Of a stretch of DNA of 9,124 nucleotides, positions 5,508 through 9,124 are shown in pieces. The DNA is from G021776435 sp046756245. Its GTDB lineage: Bacteria > Pseudomonadota > Alphaproteobacteria > Caulobacterales > Parvularculaceae. The position numbers and the translations under genes were made by a program. Every line of letters begins with the position of its first letter. Within the stretch, counting starts at the first letter, position 1. The notes under the pieces were generated by a model that was given only the letters and a program-made list of their open reading frames with translations, had not been told where the DNA came from and did not search any database. The DNA lies in the NCBI GenBank assembly GCA_046756245.1, contig JBHHVZ010000107.1:1-9124 (forward strand). The letters are read 5' to 3'.

Positions 5508-7076
5508 ATGAGCGAAAAAGACGACGCGCCGAAACCCGAAACGCCGCCAGAATCAAAAAACGATTCCAACGACGGGAAAACCGGCCCGGACGGCGATGCG
5601 CGGCCTGCGCCCGAAGAGGTGGAGGCTGAGATCGTCGAGGAAGAAGACGCGCCGGCGCCCGCCGACATCGAAACCGCTCCAGCCGATACTGACGCAGATA
5701 CTGCAGGCGACGCCGATAGCGCGCCGGGCGCCGCGCCTGCGGCTAAATTCGCTGCAGGCTTGTCGCCGGGGGTCGTTATCTTCTTGCTTTTCGCCGTGGC
5801 CGTGGCGGGCGTTTTCACGGTCTGGCGGTTTCAAAAGCCCGCCCCCGACTCCGAGCCGACCGCCGCTGAAGCAAGCGGCGACTCGCCCGACATCGCTGCG
5901 CAGGGCGAGGCGGCGGAAGCAGCGAATGGCGCTGTGGAAAAAGTTGCGCCGTCCACGGAAGCCGTTTCTTCCGACAAGATTTCCAATGATGCGGCGGCTA
6001 AGGCGAAAGAAGCCGCCGACGCGATTGAGCCGACAGCCGAAGAAATCGCCTCAGGCCCCGGCCTGCCGCCCCCTCCCTCTGCAAGCGCGAAGCAGGGAAA
6101 CGAAGCCATCCAGCGCGCCGCCAAAGAGGCCGCGCAGCTTTACGGTCCGGACGCTGCAACGGGCGCGCAGGCGCAAGAGCCAGAGTTCGGTCAGGATACG
6201 GATAATTTCTCTGGGACCGATCCTGATGCTGGGTCGAAGCCGGTTAATCCGCGCGCCGCGATCGAAGCGCTCCAGCGCGAAGCCGAAAAACGCGCCGCAG
6301 CGGAAGACGCCCGGCTCTATGGCGAACCGGCCGCCGAAACAGCAGATGCAACGCCGGCGGAAGCCTTGGATGCGATCGAGCCTGCCGGCGATACCGGCAA
6401 GATCGCCAATGAACTCGCGGCGCTAAAAGAGGCGTTTCAGACGCAAACTGAAAATCTCAATGCTGCGCTCGAAGAAGAACACCGCCGAAGCGCGCGCCAG
6501 TCGGCTGAAATCGACGCCTTGCGTGAAGAAATCGGCAAGGTGCGTTCCGGCTCGGCCGCCCCTGCGAGCCGTCGAGCGGCGGCCGCGCTGGCGCTTATTT
6601 CGCTTCAGCGCTCGATTGACGCCGGTGGTCCGTATAAGGAAGAACTCGAGGTGCTGCAGCGTCTGGCCCCGGATCTTGCCGCCGTCGAGCGGCTGCGGGC
6701 CCGCGCCGAAATTGGCGCGCCGACAGTCGCACGACTGAAGGAACGCTTTCCGGACGCCGCGCGCGCCGCGATCGCCGCTTCCGATCGGGCCCGCGCCGAC
6801 GGCCCGTTCGGACGGTTGATGGCCAATCTGCAAAGCCTTGTCAGCGCCCGGCCGGCGCGCCCGCAGCCCGGCGACGGCGTCCGCGCCGTAATTTCCCGGG
6901 CCGAGGCGCGCCTTGCCGCCGACGATCTCGCCGGCGCGCTTGGCGAACTTGACGCGCTCGAGCCCGTCGCTGAAGAGGCTATGGGACCCTGGCTTATTGA
7001 CGCGCGGGCCCGGGATGTTGCAACGCAGGCGATCGACGATCTTAACGGCTTGCTATTGAACGCGTTGCAAGATTAA
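5508..7076 (+). CDS. Alphaproteobacterial Mic60/mitofilin-like inner-membrane protein
   Basis: This 522-residue protein follows hemD and precedes hemY, the location known for alphaproteobacterial Mic60, a relative of mitochondrial mitofilin that shapes intracytoplasmic membranes. Residues 1-82 are acidic and Pro/Ala-rich, probably disordered and cytoplasmic. One membrane span lies at about 84-107 (GLSPGVVIFLLFAVAVAG then VFTVWRF). Residues 110-295 are a long low-complexity Ala/Glu-rich linker with repeated motifs such as QLYGPDAA/RLYGEPAA and DAIEP. A coiled coil runs from about 296 to 345. Residues about 352-522 form the conserved C-terminal mitofilin-type domain, with ALISLQRSIDAGGPYKEELEVL, ARLKERFPDAARAAIAA and a final amphipathic region. 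The ATG at 5508 has GGGAG seven bases upstream. The family is often labelled COG4223. The assignment rests on architecture, C-terminal motifs and gene order. Confidence 0.85.
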   Translation: MSEKDDAPKPETPPESKNDSNDGKTGPDGDARPAPEEVEAEIVEEEDAPAPADIETAPADTDADTAGDADSAPGAAPAAKFAAGLSPGVVIFLLFAVAVAGVFTVWRFQKPAPDSEPTAAEASGDSPDIAAQGEAAEAANGAVEKVAPSTEAVSSDKISNDAAAKAKEAADAIEPTAEEIASGPGLPPPPSASAKQGNEAIQRAAKEAAQLYGPDAATGAQAQEPEFGQDTDNFSGTDPDAGSKPVNPRAAIEALQREAEKRAAAEDARLYGEPAAETADATPAEALDAIEPAGDTGKIANELAALKEAFQTQTENLNAALEEEHRRSARQSAEIDALREEIGKVRSGSAAPASRRAAAALALISLQRSIDAGGPYKEELEVLQRLAPDLAAVERLRARAEIGAPTVARLKERFPDAARAAIAASDRARADGPFGRLMANLQSLVSARPARPQPGDGVRAVISRAEARLAADDLAGALGELDALEPVAEEAMGPWLIDARARDVATQAIDDLNGLLLNALQD

Positions 7077-7083
7077 CCCCGTC

Positions 7084-8607
7084 ATGACCCGTGTCCTGAT
7101 CTTCTTCCTGAGCGTCGTATTTTTGGCTGGCGCGATCACCGTTTTCGCCGGCATGGGCGGGCGCGTCGACGCGGAAATCCTTGGCTACAGAATCAGCCCG
7201 CCGACGGGGATTGTTTTCGGTTTCGTACTTGCGGTCGCAGCGCTTCTGGTTTTCTTCACCAGCCTGATCAAGGACCTGATGGCTTTGCCCGGCAAAATAA
7301 GGGCGCGCGAAACCGAAGCCCGTCGCGCGCGCGGCGTTGCGTCGCTGGCGCGCGGGCTCGAAGCAGTCGCCGTGGGAGACGCCGCGGACGCCCGCCATCA
7401 CGCCCGCCTCGCCGAGCGCAATCTCGACGAGCCGGCGCTAACCCGCCTCCTGACGGCGCAGGCGGCCCAGTTGGCCGGCGACGAGGGAACCGCGCAAGTG
7501 AATTTCTCCGCCATGCTCGAAGCGCCTGAGACGGAGTTTCTTGGCCTGCGTGGGCTTTATCTCCAGGCGATGCGCGGCGGCGACAAGGAGGCCGCGCGCA
7601 GCTACGCTGAACGCGCATTCCGGCTGCGCGGCAATGCGCGCTGGGCGTTCGAATCTGTATTTGATCTCGGACTGGCGCGCGGCGCGTGGGGCGAAGCGCG
7701 CGACGCGCTCGTCCGCGCGCGCAAGAACAATCTCGTCGATCCTGACGCAGCACGGCGCGGAGAAGCTGCTCTGCTCGCCGCCGGCGCCTACGCCGACGAT
7801 GTCGCGCAGGACGACGCCGCGGCGCTTGGCGAAGCGGAGACCGCGCTGAAGCTCGCGCCGAATTTCACGCCCGCCGCCATACTCGCCGCACGCCTTCAGG
7901 TTGAAGCGGGCCACCGCAAACGGGCGGCGAAAATACTCGAGCAATCTTTTGCGGCTGCGCCGCATCCGGCGCTTTCGAAGACCTATGAAACGCTCTATAC
8001 GGATGAACCGGTCGAAAAGCGCGCAGAAATGTTTGAGCGCCTCGCCGGCAAAGCTCCCGAATCGCGCGAGGCGAAACTGCTCAAGGCGCGCCGCCATGTC
8101 CTGCTCGGCGAATGGACGGCGGCCGCCACGCTTCTGGAGCCGCTGCTTGCGGACCGGCCAACGGCGCGGGAATTCGCGGCGATGGCGGCGGCGATGGCCG
8201 GCGCATACGGAGAAGCAGCCGCGCGCGCCTGGTTCGAACGCGCCGCCGATGCGCCACGCGACCCTGCCCCCGGCGCCGACGGCGAGTTTCATCTGACCCG
8301 CGAAGGCTGGGCGCGGCTCGTGCGCGAATTCATGGAGCAAGAACGACTGGCGCCGCCGCCGCTCGAGGATGCGCCGGCCGGTCTTTCGATCGATGAGATC
8401 AAGCTGCTTACCGCGCCGCCGCTGGCGATTGAAACGCCGCCCGAAGATGTCGGCGCGTCCGCCGCCGCTGCTTCGGAAGAACCTGAAAAGCCGATGAAGC
8501 CGAAAACGCCGGCAGAGCCGGAATTGGCGGAAACGGATGAAGAGACTGATGCAGACTCCGAATCTGAAACCGCGCGCGCGGTCGCCGCCGCCGGAAAAGT
8601 ATCTTGA
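7084..8607 (+). CDS. hemY: HemY-type TPR membrane protein
   Basis: This 507-residue protein starts seven bases after the Mic60-like gene, so the two are surely co-transcribed. Two membrane spans lie at about 3-22 and 43-62, separated by a short loop with GGRVDAEILGYRI, followed by the HemY N-terminal domain (LMALPGKIRARETEARRARGV region) and a TPR-like helical array from about 85 to 390 with repeated Ala-rich helices. The tail (440-507) is Pro- and acid-rich and probably disordered. This is the proteobacterial HemY found at the end of hemC-hemD operons, not the Bacillus protoporphyrinogen oxidase of the same name, and it has no FAD motif. It is thought to be a scaffold linked to heme synthesis, without a proven reaction. 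No clear Shine-Dalgarno precedes the ATG, so translation may depend on coupling to the upstream gene. Confidence 0.9.
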   Translation: MTRVLIFFLSVVFLAGAITVFAGMGGRVDAEILGYRISPPTGIVFGFVLAVAALLVFFTSLIKDLMALPGKIRARETEARRARGVASLARGLEAVAVGDAADARHHARLAERNLDEPALTRLLTAQAAQLAGDEGTAQVNFSAMLEAPETEFLGLRGLYLQAMRGGDKEAARSYAERAFRLRGNARWAFESVFDLGLARGAWGEARDALVRARKNNLVDPDAARRGEAALLAAGAYADDVAQDDAAALGEAETALKLAPNFTPAAILAARLQVEAGHRKRAAKILEQSFAAAPHPALSKTYETLYTDEPVEKRAEMFERLAGKAPESREAKLLKARRHVLLGEWTAAATLLEPLLADRPTAREFAAMAAAMAGAYGEAAARAWFERAADAPRDPAPGADGEFHLTREGWARLVREFMEQERLAPPPLEDAPAGLSIDEIKLLTAPPLAIETPPEDVGASAAAASEEPEKPMKPKTPAEPELAETDEETDADSESETARAVAAAGKVS

Positions 8608-9124
8608 TCAGCTCACAGATTATTTAAAAAGATTACGCCTGAACGCGTGTGTTATAGCGCGCTGCGCACCCGCGCCGGCGGTAGCCGGACCCATTCGCGT
8701 GGCGGTAAGCGCGGTTGCGAATGGACTTTCTGGCGTAGGAAGCTGACGAGGGCGCTTGGCGCAACGCGACTCGCGGCGGCTTGGTTATCGCGCTCGCCGG
8801 CCGTTTCGCCCGATAGCGTCGCGGCGACGCGCAGTCCGGCGCAGTGATGGCGAGCCATCCGCTTTCGCCCGGCGAACCAGAAACGGCGTTGGCGACGTAC
8901 CAAATCAGCACGACCGCGTAGCTTACAATGACGGCGACAAAGGCGAGCCCGTCCACGAGCGATACTCCACAACCCTCAAAACCCCGATGGCCGGGATCGT
9001 TGCATTGACCATGCCGAAGCCTGGGCCGACCTGCCGACAATCCACGCCGCAGCGGCTGCAGGCGTCGTGCTAGGCGGGCTTCCGAATAAAAAGGTGCGGG
9101 GACAGCACGCTGGGCGCGCCGTCC
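8608..9124. other. Right-end stretch with no supported gene; rich in inverted repeats
   Basis: No frame on either strand gives a recognisable protein. On the minus strand, a frame between 9040 and 8633 contains one hydrophobic segment (AFVAVIVSYAVVLIWYVANAV, about 8890-8950) with plausible codon use there, but the rest is Arg-rich and repeat-like. On the plus strand, an open frame from about 8932 to the edge ends with DHAEAWADLPTIHAAAAAG and has no start codon. Small dyads occur at 8676-8689 (CCGGC-GGTA-GCCGG), 8691-8724, 8816-8830 and 8846-8859. The last 40 bases (GGTGCGGGGACAGCAC and on) have the look of a dispersed repeat or element end. A TTATAGC box at 8652-8658 could be a -10 but has no good -35. 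A decayed gene or an RNA gene are both possible. Confidence 0.4.
8691..8724. repeat. 8-bp perfect inverted repeat downstream of hemY
   Basis: CCATTCGC (8691-8698) is perfectly complementary to GCGAATGG (8717-8724) across an 18-base loop, directly after the CCGGC-GGTA-GCCGG hairpin. The two together could form a structured RNA 3' end for the operon or part of a small RNA. There is no T tract immediately after it, so it is not a standard terminator, and the fold does not match a tRNA cloverleaf. Confidence 0.45.

Noticed and set aside
7438..8340. 300-codon minus-strand frame opposite hemY
   Set aside because: Shadow of the HemY frame with Arg-rich composition and no domain.
7084..8607. HemY as protoporphyrinogen oxidase
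   Set aside because: No FAD-binding motif; two N-terminal membrane spans and TPR helices match the unrelated proteobacterial HemY.
8660..8745. tRNA-like gene downstream of hemY, prompted by GGTTGCGAATGG
   Set aside because: The T-arm motif has an extra base and no acceptor, D-arm or anticodon stem can be arranged around it.
1..9124. CRISPR array, complete insertion sequence, phage or defence genes
   Set aside because: No regularly spaced direct repeats, no transposase or nuclease motifs, and the gene set is chromosomal housekeeping.

Overview
The window is GC-rich, with short intergenic gaps, and its gene set points to an alphaproteobacterium. The main indicators are a hemC-hemD-mitofilin(Mic60)-hemY cluster divergent from tsaD, and dispersed palindromic repeats of a kind common in alphaproteobacterial genomes. 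I cannot assign a family with confidence; a marine or aquatic Caulobacterales/Parvularculales-type organism would fit, but that is inference.

Left part (1-1534): about 400 bases without a long gene hold a GC-rich palindromic repeat and then an AT-rich promoter region with a near-ideal sigma70-type promoter. This promoter leads to a 39-codon gene for a small single-span hydrophobic protein. The gene is followed by nested inverted repeats and an intrinsic terminator, so it looks like a complete small transcription unit. An Rrf2-family regulator follows, with a palindromic operator-like site just upstream. Next comes a four-armed palindromic repeat (1383-1466), and then a terminator that reads leftward and closes tsaD.

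Middle (1535-3563): tsaD (tRNA t6A modification) lies on the minus strand. Its conserved N-terminus is upstream of any ATG, GTG or TTG in frame. The best start visible is a CTG with a well-placed ribosome binding site, unless a one-base frameshift or sequencing error is present. Divergent to it is a SAM-methyltransferase-fold protein with a signal peptide, sitting between tsaD and hemC.

Right part (3746-8607): hemC (TTG start), hemD (4-base overlap), the Mic60/mitofilin-like membrane protein and the HemY-type TPR membrane protein run on the plus strand with gaps of -4, 59 and 7 bases, consistent with one operon. HemC and HemD make hydroxymethylbilane and uroporphyrinogen III. The two membrane proteins are not heme enzymes. 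Mic60 is a membrane-shaping coiled-coil protein, and HemY is a membrane-anchored TPR scaffold whose role in heme synthesis is unproven.

Right end (8608-9124): no convincing gene. The stretch is full of inverted repeats and short frame fragments, and could be an RNA gene, decayed coding sequence or repeat-derived DNA. I saw no CRISPR array, complete insertion sequence, tRNA or rRNA. Most of the window is conserved housekeeping sequence. The less explained items are the small-protein unit, the tsaD start, the exported methyltransferase and the palindromic elements.
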